Shown: positions 25,223 through 36,467 of the stretch, in pieces
Numbering within the stretch: the stretch's first letter is position 1
Layout: every line of letters begins with the position of its first letter
NCBI RefSeq assembly: GCF_023856365.1
Contig: NC_064543.1
Location: 5,120,952-5,184,951 of the forward strand
Direction of reading: 5' to 3'
Length of the DNA stretch: 64,000 bases
Source of the DNA: Brienomyrus brachyistius
Lineage: Eukaryota > Chordata > Actinopteri > Osteoglossiformes > Mormyridae
Translations under genes and position numbers: made by a program
The notes under the pieces: generated by a model
Databases searched by the model: none
What the model was told of the DNA's origin: nothing
What the model saw: the letters and a program-made list of their open reading frames with translations, nothing else

Positions 25223-25907
25223 CTGGAAGCAGCAGGAGAAGAGGAAGAAGGGGCTTACAGTCCCAGTGTGAGTGGGAGGCTGTGTTACCTTTTATCATAC
25301 CTCTATAGAAATATATGAGAATATTTCATTGTACAGAAAAGTTGGGGAATGACATTTTGTTTCACAGTTTGTTTTCAATTATTAAAAAACAGAAGAAATT
25401 CAAGACAATATCTGCCACAAAAAATAGGTAAAAATGTTCCTTCCAGAACAGTTCTAGGAAGTATTTTTGTTTTCATGTTTTTTTGTACATTTTGAGGGTA
25501 TTCCAGTCTGTGACTCAGGTTTCTGGTGAAACTCATAGGCAGTGAAATGGACTTCGGTACAATTATGTGAAATTGAGACTTTTTTTTCATTAAGATCAGT
25601 CATCATGAAGGATATTAGACTTGACTGTCAGACATATAATTACGACTATTGTAAATGAAAATTATGCTTACACATAATAAAAATCACTACTTTTCCAAGT
25701 AAAATTTAAAATCAGACCGGCAGCCATGTGGAATCAGTCAGCATTTGGAGATGCTGACTTTGTCAGCGATTAGCTCACGTCACGCAGCTGCTGTCTGCTT
25801 TTGGGATCCCATGCTGTGCGGTTTCTGGAAGCAGATGGGCTTCCAGAAAATTATCCAAGTGATTGAAGCTTTGAAGAAACCGACCAGAGTTTATTCTACT
25901 AACAGAG
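25223..25907. other. Noncoding stretch upstream of mesp copy 1
   Basis: No gene or clear element was seen apart from the promoter motifs ending at 25222. It is AT-rich. Confidence 0.5.
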
Positions 25908-26692
<785 letters not shown>

Positions 26693-27330
26693 CTGTGGAT
26701 GTGGCATCAGCCATTAAGCCTTGTTCCCACGTAAGAAAGTGTTAATATTTGACCCCAGCCTTTAAAAAGTGTGAAGTGAAGCCCTTTGCCAGTTTTCCTG
26801 CTGCAATAAGCATGTAATTCACAATGACTGGCCGTCCCTACAGAGCTCTTCATTCGTAGATCTGTTTGGGTTTGGGTCATGATTTAATGTATGAATCATT
26901 ATTGTTATGTAATGTCTTAACTGATGCTGTAATTCACAGAAATATTAAATGCAATCATTTTCATGGTGACCTTTGACCTTTGAATTTTGACACATGGAGG
27001 ACTGCAGCCATCAGAGGGACAGGCAGACATGGAGCATCTTGATTTAAGATGGCCGTGTCACTGTGAAAGCTTCTTCTACGTAATTCAGTTCAGAACAGAC
27101 TGAGTGTGGTTCTGTTTTCTCCATCCATCCATCCATCCATCCATCCTTATATAACACTCAAAATAAATATACAATCCATGTTAACCTGATGCATAATTAG
27201 ATATGAATGTCCTTTATTGATCTAAATTCATATGAAATCAATGTACCATCCAACATATAAGTCCTACATTCACATAAAATTTGACTTGACCCCGGTAGGT
27301 TTTTTTTTCCTCTCCTCCGTTGTCATCTGG
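26693..27330. other. Noncoding stretch, short (CCAT)n
   Basis: No gene was seen. It contains (CCAT)6 at 27120-27146 and is otherwise unremarkable. Confidence 0.5.
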
Positions 27331-27397
<67 letters not shown>

Positions 27398-27399
27398 TC
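27331..27399 (+). repeat. (CTTT)n microsatellite
   Basis: About 17 perfect CTTT units. Confidence 0.95.
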
Positions 27400-27432
27400 A
27401 TTTCTCTGTCTTTCCCTTTCCCTGTTTTTGTG

Positions 27433-27728
27433 CAGACGCTCCTCTGCTTACGAGTAGGATACGCTCCGACCGGCCGTTCGTAACTTGAAATGTTCGTAAG
27501 TCATTATTCAGCATTTTAAGGGTGCATGCAAGTACAAAGAACTAGGATGCTGGGAGTTCGCACGCTACGCTGCTGCGCGGCCAGAGTAGCGGCCAGAAGT
27601 CGTACTGGGCGGAATGATGTTGCGGACAGGAAGCCGGAGCCCAATGAAGACGATTTGGACTCACAGTCCTCTTCGTTCGTATGTCTGAAAATTCGTAAGT
27701 TGAACATTCGTAAGTGGAGGAGCGTCTG
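27433..27728. mobile_element. TA-flanked MITE with about 24-bp inverted ends
   Basis: The left end is CAGACGCTCCTCTGCTTACGA and the reverse complement of the right end is CAGACGCTCCTCCACTTACGA, 19 of 21 bases identical. TA follows the right end (27729-27730) and TG precedes the left, consistent with one mutated TA target site. The 296-bp element has no transposase and is related at its ends to the element at 22769-23136. Confidence 0.75.
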
Positions 27729-27744
27729 TACTTTTCAATCCTAA

Positions 27745-27830
27745 TGATGTTGTAATGTATCACAACACACCCACATAAAGTGCCTGGGGTGACTGAAAAG
27801 CGATATATAAAAATACATTGAATTGAATTT
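27745..27830 (+). repeat. Possible LINE 3' tail
   Basis: GACTGAAAAGCGATATATAAAAATACATTG followed by AATTGAATTT has the form of the 3' end of fish LINEs, which often close with AGCGCTATATAAAT and a short AATTG repeat. Only the tail is visible. Confidence 0.35.
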
Positions 27831-27876
27831 AATACACGATCCATATTAAATGATTGTGCCATTAGTCATATTTGTC

Positions 27877-28220
27877 CTTTATTCATATAAGAAAAACAGA
27901 TTAAATTAGCATTTTGTCAAACAATTGAGTTCTACATTGATATACAATGCATATTAAATGAATGTTTTGTTAGTATTAGTTATGCATAATTCTTTGAATG
28001 GACTCAGTTGAATCATGGATAGTGGTTCTGCAACTAGAATGAGTATTTTTATTCATATAAAAACAGATTAAATTAATATTTCATCAAACATATAAGTTCT
28101 CCATTGATGTGCAATGCGCATTAAATGAATGCTTTGTCAGTATTAGTTTCTACGTAGCATTATTTGAATGAACTCAGTTGAATAATGGACAGTGATTCCA
28201 CGCCACTAGAATGAGTATTT
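27877..28220 (+). repeat. Diverged tandem duplication, about 170-bp unit, two copies
   Basis: Unit 1 (27877-28046) and unit 2 (28047-28220) share, in order, TTATTCATATAA, ACAGATTAAATTA, ATTAAATGAATG, GTTAGTATTAGT/GTCAGTATTAGT, GAACTCAGTTGAAT/GGACTCAGTTGAAT and CTAGAATGAGTATTT. A weaker related block may lie near 27200-27270. Confidence 0.8.
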
Positions 28221-30123
28221 TGGAAAGGAAACATCCTTTTTCAGTTGCTGCGTTCACTTTGTGCTCTGAGAACATAACATGAATTTTCTAATTAAACCAA
28301 CGGAATCTGGAGAGATCATACTGTACGTCTGTCATTAGACTAATATAAAAGCAACATACATTTTTATTACGAAACAAGCAGCAATTACCTGCATTTCCTA
28401 CTAACGCCACATGTCATCATATATGGTAAAATGTAGTTCGTGTAGAAGTTTTATATTTTTCCTATAGGCTTTTCCCTTCAGCAAATTACATGTCAGTTCT
28501 GTTCTTTGTTATGAATGTGGCCATAATCACGCAAGCAAAAACACTGACTTGCAGCAAACATACAAAAAGCATCATGCATTGTCATACATCACTGGAATAA
28601 GATACATACCTGATAGCCCTATATGAAACATGCAGGTTTTCTTCATTCTTCTCACTTCCTGCTCAGAAACTATACAAAAAAACACTCAGCTTCATAACTA
28701 AACTTATGAAATGCATTCAAATATATGTACTTATGTAGTACATCTACTAAAATATAATTAAACTTAATATGTTGACCCATTATTTTATGTTTAAGTATTT
28801 AGACTGTTTAAAAGATGTTTTACTAGTTGTTAAAAACTTCATTACTGTACATAAATTGTGTTAAATTTGTATTACTTACTGAATGACAGCCAACCCTTAT
28901 TCTTTTCTTTCGTAATTTAATTTCTTTTTTAATCCCTCTTCTTTGCACATAAGTGGTAAAGGATTAATTACCAGACTGATGCGAACTGTTTTACCATGCC
29001 TGCTTCCTCTAAACAAGCACTTAATTTTTGTAAATGTGTTAAAGTCAGCTTTAATTTTGCGTATTGAGGTTGCATTTACACATCAAACACACGGCAGTGG
29101 CCATAAACAAGCTCCCCTCTTAAATCCACTGGCTCCCATCCGCCGCCGCTCCCCGATGCGAGCCTGGCTTCGTTAACGGGATTTCCACGAGACAGCGAGG
29201 TGTGAAGGAATCCCCTTCCCCGCTTAATGAAGCTGTACTTCGTGTTTCCTGTGGGACTGAGGCCAAGATAACGCCTAAGCTGGTCAGAGAGAACCTTGGT
29301 GTTGACAGTCACTAATATCAGGCATGCCGAAAGACATCATTCTGTTCTGCGATGAATTTTGCAAAAACAGATGAAAGTGTTTAATGTCTTACACTGTGTG
29401 TTTTTTGATTTATGTGTACTTAAGTTATTTCTCTGTATACATGCAGCAACAACTGCTATATTCAAAAGAATATAGTTGCTTAAAATTCCATTAGTAATTT
29501 ACGATGAAAATTCAGCTAGTCGCTTAATCTGCTTTTTATTTATCTATCCAGTTTTTAGTGTTCTGTTTTTGATTTTGTAGTAAAATGTTTGGCGTTAGGC
29601 TATCCTGTGCATTAATTCACTAGGGGGTTTCCCACAGTGTATTAGCATACTGGTGTGAAGTTATTTAGGATACATAAGATAAGAGAAAACATTGCTAAGG
29701 AGAGTAGCGTTTGGGTATGTTTATATGTCTGTAAGCAGAAGTTAATTGCAGTCTGTAGGCAGGCACTGTGGTCAGATTTATGTGAATTTCCAGCATCCAT
29801 ATTTATTTTTACATCTTAAACATGATTTATGGTTGACTGGGAAAAGTATGGAGTTCTTAGCCGAAATGCTTTGTAATTTTCCTATTCATAATGTTACAAC
29901 AATCACAATGGAAAGGGAATATAGAAAAACAGTTTAATAATAAATACAAATAATATATATATATATTTAAAACGTAAGCATTAGTACAAAATATATTATT
30001 TCTTATTTAAATAAATATTTTAGCAATAATACAAAAGGTATGGATAAGCACTGCGTGCGAATGTGATGATTATGGTGGGTCTCATTGGGTTGGTTGGTCC
30101 CGCTTTCTTCCTGAGGCATGTTC
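28221..30123. other. Noncoding AT-rich stretch between the mesp genes
   Basis: No exon or repeat with clear ends was found. The part nearest 30123 is probably the 3' UTR of mesp copy 2 on the minus strand. Confidence 0.5.
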
Positions 30124-31131
30124 TCAAATCCAGACATCGGCTGCGACAGTCTGACCGTATATGGACTTTCTGTAGACCTAAAATGCAACGAAAACAGGGA
30201 CATGTTATTTCTGCTCGTGAACAGCTCCAGAAATGGAGTTAGATGCACCAGCTGACAGAAAATGTCACGGAATGATTTATTTCCAAGGAGAAATGATAGT
30301 ACTAAGGAAAAGGTTTTGGCGGGTTATGTTGTGAAGGCACAGAGGTGAGAAGTGAGTGTGATTTTTATTAACAGGGACGTTGGGTACCTGTGACGGAGCT
30401 GTGCTCACTGCAGGCTGAGGTGACTCTGTGCTTGAGCTGAAGAGAACATCTTGTGCAGGTGGCTTCAGCGAGGTACTGAACAAGCTGTAGTCCAGCTGTA
30501 AGTTCTGCGTGGGCTGCTTCATGGATAGTGTGCCCTCGTAATGTTCGGTGCCTGGGTGCCACCCCTGCCCTTGGTCCAAGTACCCAAGCGTGGAGTCATT
30601 TTGGCAGTACCTCTGGTAGACCTCCAGGGAGTTCTCCTGCACTGAGCAGCTGTTCTGTTTGCCCTGTGACAGGGTCTCCTCGCTGAGACCCAGCTGCTCC
30701 ATCAGGTGAGAGATGTAGCGGATGGTGAGGCGCAAGGTCTCGATTTTAGTTAGGGTCTGTCCAGCCGGGGCCACCGAGGGAGGCAGGTAGGTCCGGAGGT
30801 GGTGGAGGGCCTTGGTCAGATCTCTCATTCTCAGCTTCTCCTTCTCGCTGGCTAGTTGCCTCTGCTTGCTGGGGTTCTTCGATCTCGTCCGTCCCACCTT
30901 CACTCCACTGCAGGTGGATGAGGAGCTGAGAACATCGTCTCCCACAAAATCCATCGGACAGGCTGCCTTGACCAAACTTGGGGTCCTGCACCACGAGGAG
31001 AAGCTGAGGTCCATGGAGGAGGCTGGGGAGATGGTCTCTGGAGAGGACATGCTGTAAAACTCAGAGTCCGAGCTCCGGTGGGACCACTGGTCCGGTGCGC
31101 AGGAGTTCATCAGAGCAGCAGAGGTGTCCAT
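30124..31131 (-). CDS. mesp: Mesp-family bHLH transcription factor, copy 2
   Basis: A second mesoderm posterior-type nuclear regulator, in tandem with copy 1. Coding exon 1 is 31131-30388 (248 codons, donor CAG|GTACCC at the position equivalent to copy 1). Residues 89-144 form the bHLH: KEKLRMRDLTKAL, PPSVAPAGQTLTKIETLRL, then LGLSEET. The N terminus has SPASS. The C-terminal half is longer than in copy 1 and unlike it. The second exon is less certain. An acceptor CATTTTAG before 30177 gives 17 more residues to TGA at 30124-30126 (265 in total). Another acceptor, TTCTGTCAG before 30251, would give about 82 more, running to 30003. The first is preferred because it keeps a short final exon like copy 1. 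The bHLH DNA is nearly identical to copy 1. Confidence 0.88.
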
Positions 31132-31190
31132 GTTACCCCTGAAGTCTCACTTTCAGAAATGCGAGGGTTTGCCGGTGCTGGTCAGAGGAG

Positions 31191-31292
31191 CTTTTTATCT
31201 GGGGTTGGGAGGTACCAAGTGTCACCTCTGTGGGACCTCACAGGGGCTGCCGAATGCCTGGGAAAGGCCAGAGCTCAGGCCAGAGGTGTGAA
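31191..31292 (-). promoter_or_regulatory. mesp copy 2 promoter: TATA-like box, T-box half-sites, CSL core
   Basis: Upstream of the ATG at 31131 lie, in plus-strand reading, CTTTTTATCT (AGATAAAAAG on the gene strand) at 31191-31200, TGTCACCT at 31220-31227, TGGGAAAG at 31259-31266 and AGGTGTGAA at 31284-31292. Order and spacing from the start codon parallel the copy 1 promoter. Confidence 0.6.
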
Positions 31293-31634
31293 TTTTCAAC
31301 CCTGTCCAGGACAATAAACCCCCCCCCCCAATTTCTGGTTTTGCTATTTCAGAATTCTGCTTAGCCGACCATTGAGAATTTAATAAGTCTTGCTGTACTT
31401 GTAAGTCGTTTTCCTGCATTCATATGCAAACCTTGTGACTAGTATGAGGAAAAAAGTACTTGAAATACTTCTTGCGGATTATAAAACACGTTTCATAATG
31501 ACAAATCAACATTTCTGTCAAAAATGCGCCCTAAAATGAAATCACATGTTTCTTTTGGACATGAAATAATGTTTTATTTGACATTTGCACAAGTACAGTT
31601 ACATCGGTATGCTTCTGTTCACCTTCCTCATCTT

Positions 31635-31635
<1 letters not shown>
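31293..31635. other. Noncoding stretch
   Basis: It contains a short poly-C run near 31320. No gene was seen. Confidence 0.5.

Positions 31636-31671
<36 letters not shown>
31636..31671 (+). repeat. (CA)n microsatellite
   Basis: About 18 CA units. Confidence 0.95.
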
Positions 31672-31672
<1 letters not shown>

Positions 31673-31817
31673 CATACGCATATATACATTTCAGAGCAAC
31701 GCTAGGAGTCTAAGCACAGAACCCAGCCATTTACCTGATGCCCCAGGAAGAATTTAGTTTGTGCATAATAAGTAATTCCATTGTTTATACATTGAGACAC
31801 TTTCAGACTAAGTACTT

Positions 31818-31885
31818 CCTTAGTAGCAATAACTTAATCACTAATTTTCTTCTATGCAAAAAAAAAAAAGGCTGCATTTATAGAA
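31818..31885 (+). repeat. Left arm of a 68-bp inverted repeat
   Basis: CCTTAGTAGCAATAACTT, AATCACTAATTTTCTTC, TATGCAAAA..., GGCTGCATTTATAGAA. The reverse complement stands at 34881-34947, differing at about one base plus the poly-A length. Confidence 0.85.
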
Positions 31886-32173
31886 AAGGATTATCACTTG
31901 TTGTAATCCTACAGGATACTCTTCAGGGTGCCCTTTTGGAAGATTAATACATTTACTTGGTGTCTCAATCTGAAAAAGAACTATATAAATTGTATTTTAT
32001 AAACCAGATTATCTCTTGTAGCTGGCATTTGAATGGCCGCTGGCAAAGTCTTGTTTTGTGTAATACTTGGGATCAACCCCGATTACACATCATGTGTGAA
32101 ATACACTATTAGTTCGCACTAATAGCTCAGTCCTCTGTGTTTCCATGGCCTCACCTTTAATTTGGGTCATTAG

Positions 32174-32191
32174 AGGTGACAAGTCACACCT
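32174..32191. promoter_or_regulatory. Inverted pair of T-box half-sites, 1 kb upstream of mesp copy 2
   Basis: AGGTGACA-AG-TCACACCT. Seen from the other strand it reads AGGTGTGA-CT-TGTCACCT, the same half-site pair, orientation and 2-bp spacing as at 25099-25116 near copy 1. It may be a distal T-box element for copy 2. Confidence 0.45.
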
Positions 32192-32793
32192 CAGCTCTGA
32201 GAAAGTAACCCGATAGCCTCCTGACTCACAGTAGCTGACCTCCCGAAGGCAGCTTTCGACCTGCCGATCAGCTACCGGTCCGAGTGGAGCCTTGTTTTGC
32301 TGTCACATGGTTCCATGTGATCGCTCTCCTCTCCCGTTCACGTCCCTGCTGTTGATACTCATGATAACGACATATGACAATAGCACAATATCTCAATATA
32401 CTATCTGAGAAACCTTCTGAAAAATGCTAGTATTAAATTCCGGATAAGTTAATGTCTGCTGGCTCAAATATTTCTCTTTTAGTCATGGCTTGATTTATCA
32501 GTTATTGAAAACATTGGTCAATGCCTGACTTTTAGAGGATCCACATGAAAAAATCAGCATGATTCATATAAACTTTATATTATAAAGCTATCAAGCATTA
32601 TTTTTCAGTGATATATGACAATGCATGATGTTTTTAATACGTTCACTACAAGTCAGTGTTTTTTCGTACATGATTATGGCCAGATTCATACCCAAAACAC
32701 ACTTGGCATGTAATTCACTGAAGGGAAAAGCCTATAGGAAAAATGTAAAACTTATACATGAACTTTACATTTTGCCATATATGATAACATGTA

Positions 32794-33150
32794 GGGCGGC
32801 ATGGTGGTGCAGTGGTTAGCGCTGTTGCCTCACACCTCTGGGACCCGGGTACGAGTCTCCGCCTGGGTCACATGTGTGTGGAGTTTGCATGTTCTCCCCA
32901 TGTCGTCGTGGAGTTTCCTCCAGGTACTCTGGTTTCCCCCCACAGTCCAAAAACATGCTGAGGCTAATTGGAGTCGCTAAATTGGCCCTAGGAGTGCATG
33001 CGTGAGTGAATGGTGTGTGAGTGTGCCCTGCGATGTGCTGGCCCCCCATCCTGGGTTGTTCCCTGCCTTGTGCCCATTGCTTCCGGGATAGGCTCCGGAC
33101 CCCCCGCAACCCAGTAAGATAAGCAGTTTGGAAAATGGATGAATGGATAA
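32794..33150 (+). repeat. Interspersed fish repeat, near full length
   Basis: It begins GGGCGGCATGGTGGTGCAGT and continues with GGTTAGCGCTGTTGCCTCAC, GTGGAGTTTGCATGTTCTCC, CCCCACAGTCCAAA, a GGGATAGGCTCCGGACC block and a GATAAGCAGTTTGGAAAATGG tail into ATGGATGAATGG. The pattern is common in fish genomes. Partial relatives are at 42128, 47921, 50490 (-), 56468 (-), 35133 (-) and 10498 (-). The class name was not assigned. Confidence 0.8.
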
Positions 33151-34606
33151 AGAGCTCATACAGTTTGGGTTAAATACATGTGCTAAATACAAGTCATGTG
33201 TTATTTTTAAAAAGCTTTTCCATACGGAGGCCCTCAACTGTCCTGTGACCCCAACCAGAATAAACGGCAAGAAGAATGGGTGGGATCTTGAGTGTCCACC
33301 AATCAAGGGGCAAAGCTGAGTCCAACCTGCGTCTCCATGGGAACCATCTTCACACGTCTCGCTTGTTTGTTTGTCTGAGAGCCTAAGCGTGTCAACCTGT
33401 GAACTTCTTTGTGGGAGGGGTCTCCCAGGGTTCAGAGCTACATTTGTAGGTCACTCTGACCTCTGTACAAACTCCACTACAGTCAAGGGTCTTACTTGCA
33501 AGCATATGACCTTACCCTGACCTTTATAGATGTGCCAAACCATGCAATTAAGGAATAAATAATGCAGTTATATTGTTTAGCTGCTACTTGCAACACCTGA
33601 ACAGTGCTTTTGCAGCAGAAGCTCTCATGGGATTTGAAAGGAAAAGGTTACAAGTGTCTAAGTCCACAACCTTAGCCATTATGCTAACCTCTCACATGCA
33701 TTGCTTGATAACTAAACTACCAGTGCACCAGTAACACCAGTAACCAGCCTCCTAGTAACACCTACTGGCACAGTAGAGCTTCCATATCTAATTAATTAAC
33801 TAACTAAGCTTTTTTTGTTTGGTTAAAAATGAAAATATTGTATGCGAACAAAAAAGGTAATTCAATATATGCTAGTACTTCCTGGAATCTTCCCCTTACT
33901 TTAAAACACGGCCCGCAATGCGTTAAGTGGACGGGTGCTTTCTCGTGAGAGTCTCCATGAGAAATTTTTCACCTGCAGCGTCAGTAAAAACAGCCACGTC
34001 ACTGGCTTGGACTGAACAGACCATTAACGCCTCCAACATATAAATTACTCTAAACTGCAGGACACCCAGAGTATATTAGTGAAAGATGCCCTCTGTACAA
34101 TGTCTTGACTTTGAGCTGCTCGCAATGTCCAGGAGAAAACTGAACATACTGACCCTGAACACTGACATTTAATGGATTCTCTCTTTGAAAGCTGCGGACC
34201 CAGGAGGGCAGCTTGGTTTAAGTCTCAGCCAGAATGAGCTCTGGAAATAATTCAGCTTTATATACAGTGAAATAATTCATCGGTAAGAAGCAAGCACACG
34301 CACTCTGTAGAGAATTCGGGATTCCCTTGCAAAGTGTGGATCCTGGTAAAATGATTACAGGGGCTTTTCACACCTCGGCCAGCATAAACGCTACTCCTCA
34401 CACTTCTGTGTGAGGCTGTTTAGACAAGTGCCCAGGCAGCCTGCACGTCGCACAAGTGTAAGCCTGGGAAACAACAGCTCACTACTATAGCTACTTCTTG
34501 GTAAACTCTGTTTTACATTTTCACATTTACCTAATGCTTTTTAAAAAAAATTAAGTTCATGTTTCAACTTTTTAATCATACATTACCTCCACTAATCAAT
34601 CAATCA
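33151..34606. other. Noncoding stretch
   Basis: No gene or bounded element was recognised. Confidence 0.5.

Positions 34607-34687
<81 letters not shown>
34607..34687 (+). repeat. (TATC)n microsatellite
   Basis: About 20 perfect ATCT units preceded by a few AATC units. Confidence 0.95.
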
Positions 34688-34880
34688 CTACCTTGTCCTT
34701 CATATTTATGTCATTAATATTCCATGCTCTTCTCTTCCAGAATTATCTTTCTGTACATTATACCTCTTCATCTGTTTGCACTTTTACCTGTTTGCACTAT
34801 ATGTGCTGTCTTTGCGCCTTGTCATTTGTACTAAATGTATGTTCATATGTGCTGGGGGGGATGTGGGGGGGGGCATTTAT

Positions 34881-34947
34881 TTCTATAAATGCAGCCATTT
34901 TTTTTTTGCATAGAAGAAAGTTAGTGATTAAGTTATTGCTACTAAGG
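34881..34947 (-). repeat. Right arm of a 68-bp inverted repeat
   Basis: The reverse complement of 31818-31885, about 3.0 kb away, with one clear mismatch and a shorter A run. No target duplication was visible outside the arms. Confidence 0.85.
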
Positions 34948-35132
34948 ACTACTAATTCTACAAAGCCGGATAAAACAGGAAGGAGGCCAGAGCTTCTGTC
35001 AGTTTGGGATGCAGTCTGTCCGCTCATCGCTCTTCTGTAGCTGTTATCCAGTGGGGGATTGGGGTACATGTCATACGAATATAACTTTAAGTCCATGTCT
35101 GTACTCTTACACACTATCAAACTACATTGAAT

Positions 35133-35230
35133 CCATCCATCCATCCATCCATCCATCCATCCATCCATCATCCAACCTTCCACACCCGTCAAGGCCACCT
35201 GGAGCATATCCCAGATACACCAACCACAGC
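35133..35230 (-). repeat. (CCAT)n with interspersed-repeat tail
   Basis: About nine CCAT units followed by ACCTGGAGCATATCCCAG, the reverse-strand 3' end of the same repeat family as 32794-33150. Confidence 0.7.
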
Positions 35231-35335
35231 TCCTCGTATCACAAAGACATTTCTCAGCACTTCGAGAACTGAAGTATGAGAACGATGAATCTCCACAGAA
35301 CAACGTCACACTGGCATCATGTAATACTGATCGTT

Positions 35336-36467
35336 TTTATTTAATTACATATAACAGGATATACAAATATAATACATAAATGACACACATGCTTATCAAA
35401 TACTTTGTTTGATACTTTAAATACTGGTGACACTCAATTTCTAATACAATGGATACTTCAAGTTGTAGTCATATACACAAGTCAGCCTTACCCTACTTCT
35501 CTATATTTACATCTCAATATCTAGATGCATCATTGATGTCTCTAGAGAATATCTAGATGAGAACCTAAGCATTCACATTTCAGAGGGAGGCTGCACACAC
35601 TTCATTACCTACCAGGCTACACCACACACTACAAAGACCAGTGGTATCTGGACAGTATAGGACGATGAGATTCAGACATTCTCTACAGGAATTCGCCAGT
35701 GATTGCCCTGAAAAATGACAATGAGTTTTGCTGATAATCCAGCTGACCCATAGATGGAGGGACAAGATGAGTGATGAGAGAACCTGACTGAGTAAAGATT
35801 TGCAATCCCACTTATTTACCACATTAGCTCATGCGACAGTAGATATTCTATATATTTTTCCAGTGTCAATTTAATGGGGAAAGTCAAGTGTACAACCCTA
35901 TTCTATTATTCTATTGTGTTACCATTTCACTGTCAGTATATTAAGTAGATTTGCAGTGCTAGGCTACCCCAAGCCATCGGATAAAAGAGTATTTTTTATC
36001 CAAAGATGGAGGTCATAAACTGTAGAATTGAAGACTTCTTGTTTTTAAAAGAAATTGCTTCCGTTAAATGGAAGTAAACATTGGTACCTAATTGTCTTTG
36101 GCTTTGAGATGGCACCTTGGACAAGCATAAGACGAAGTGCTGAGAATATATTGTACCTTAAGACTGAGCTTCCATAACACCTTCTTAGCTGGACCGAGCA
36201 CTTAATGCAACCCAAGCATTAAGCAATGAATCTGTTTTTATGGCGCTGGGATAGTTTCTGTTCTTTTATAATTTTGTGTATTTTACCAGACAATTTGCCA
36301 AAGTGAAGGTTGGTGTTAAAGGACAAATGAGGAAGAATCACAAAAGGATGTAGTATACATACAGATATTATGGAAGCAAGGGCCCCATAATGTGTTGGTC
36401 AACTTGTGGTCTTTGGAAACCTTTGGGAACACCACACCAGGCATTGACCTTTGACCTGCCTAGATTC
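35336..36467 (-). other. sv2b: Probable sv2b 3' UTR
   Basis: From the TGA at 36468-36470 downstream on the minus strand no coding exon follows. The reverse complement of 35336-35341 is AATAAA, a candidate poly(A) signal. The length is uncertain. Confidence 0.4.
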
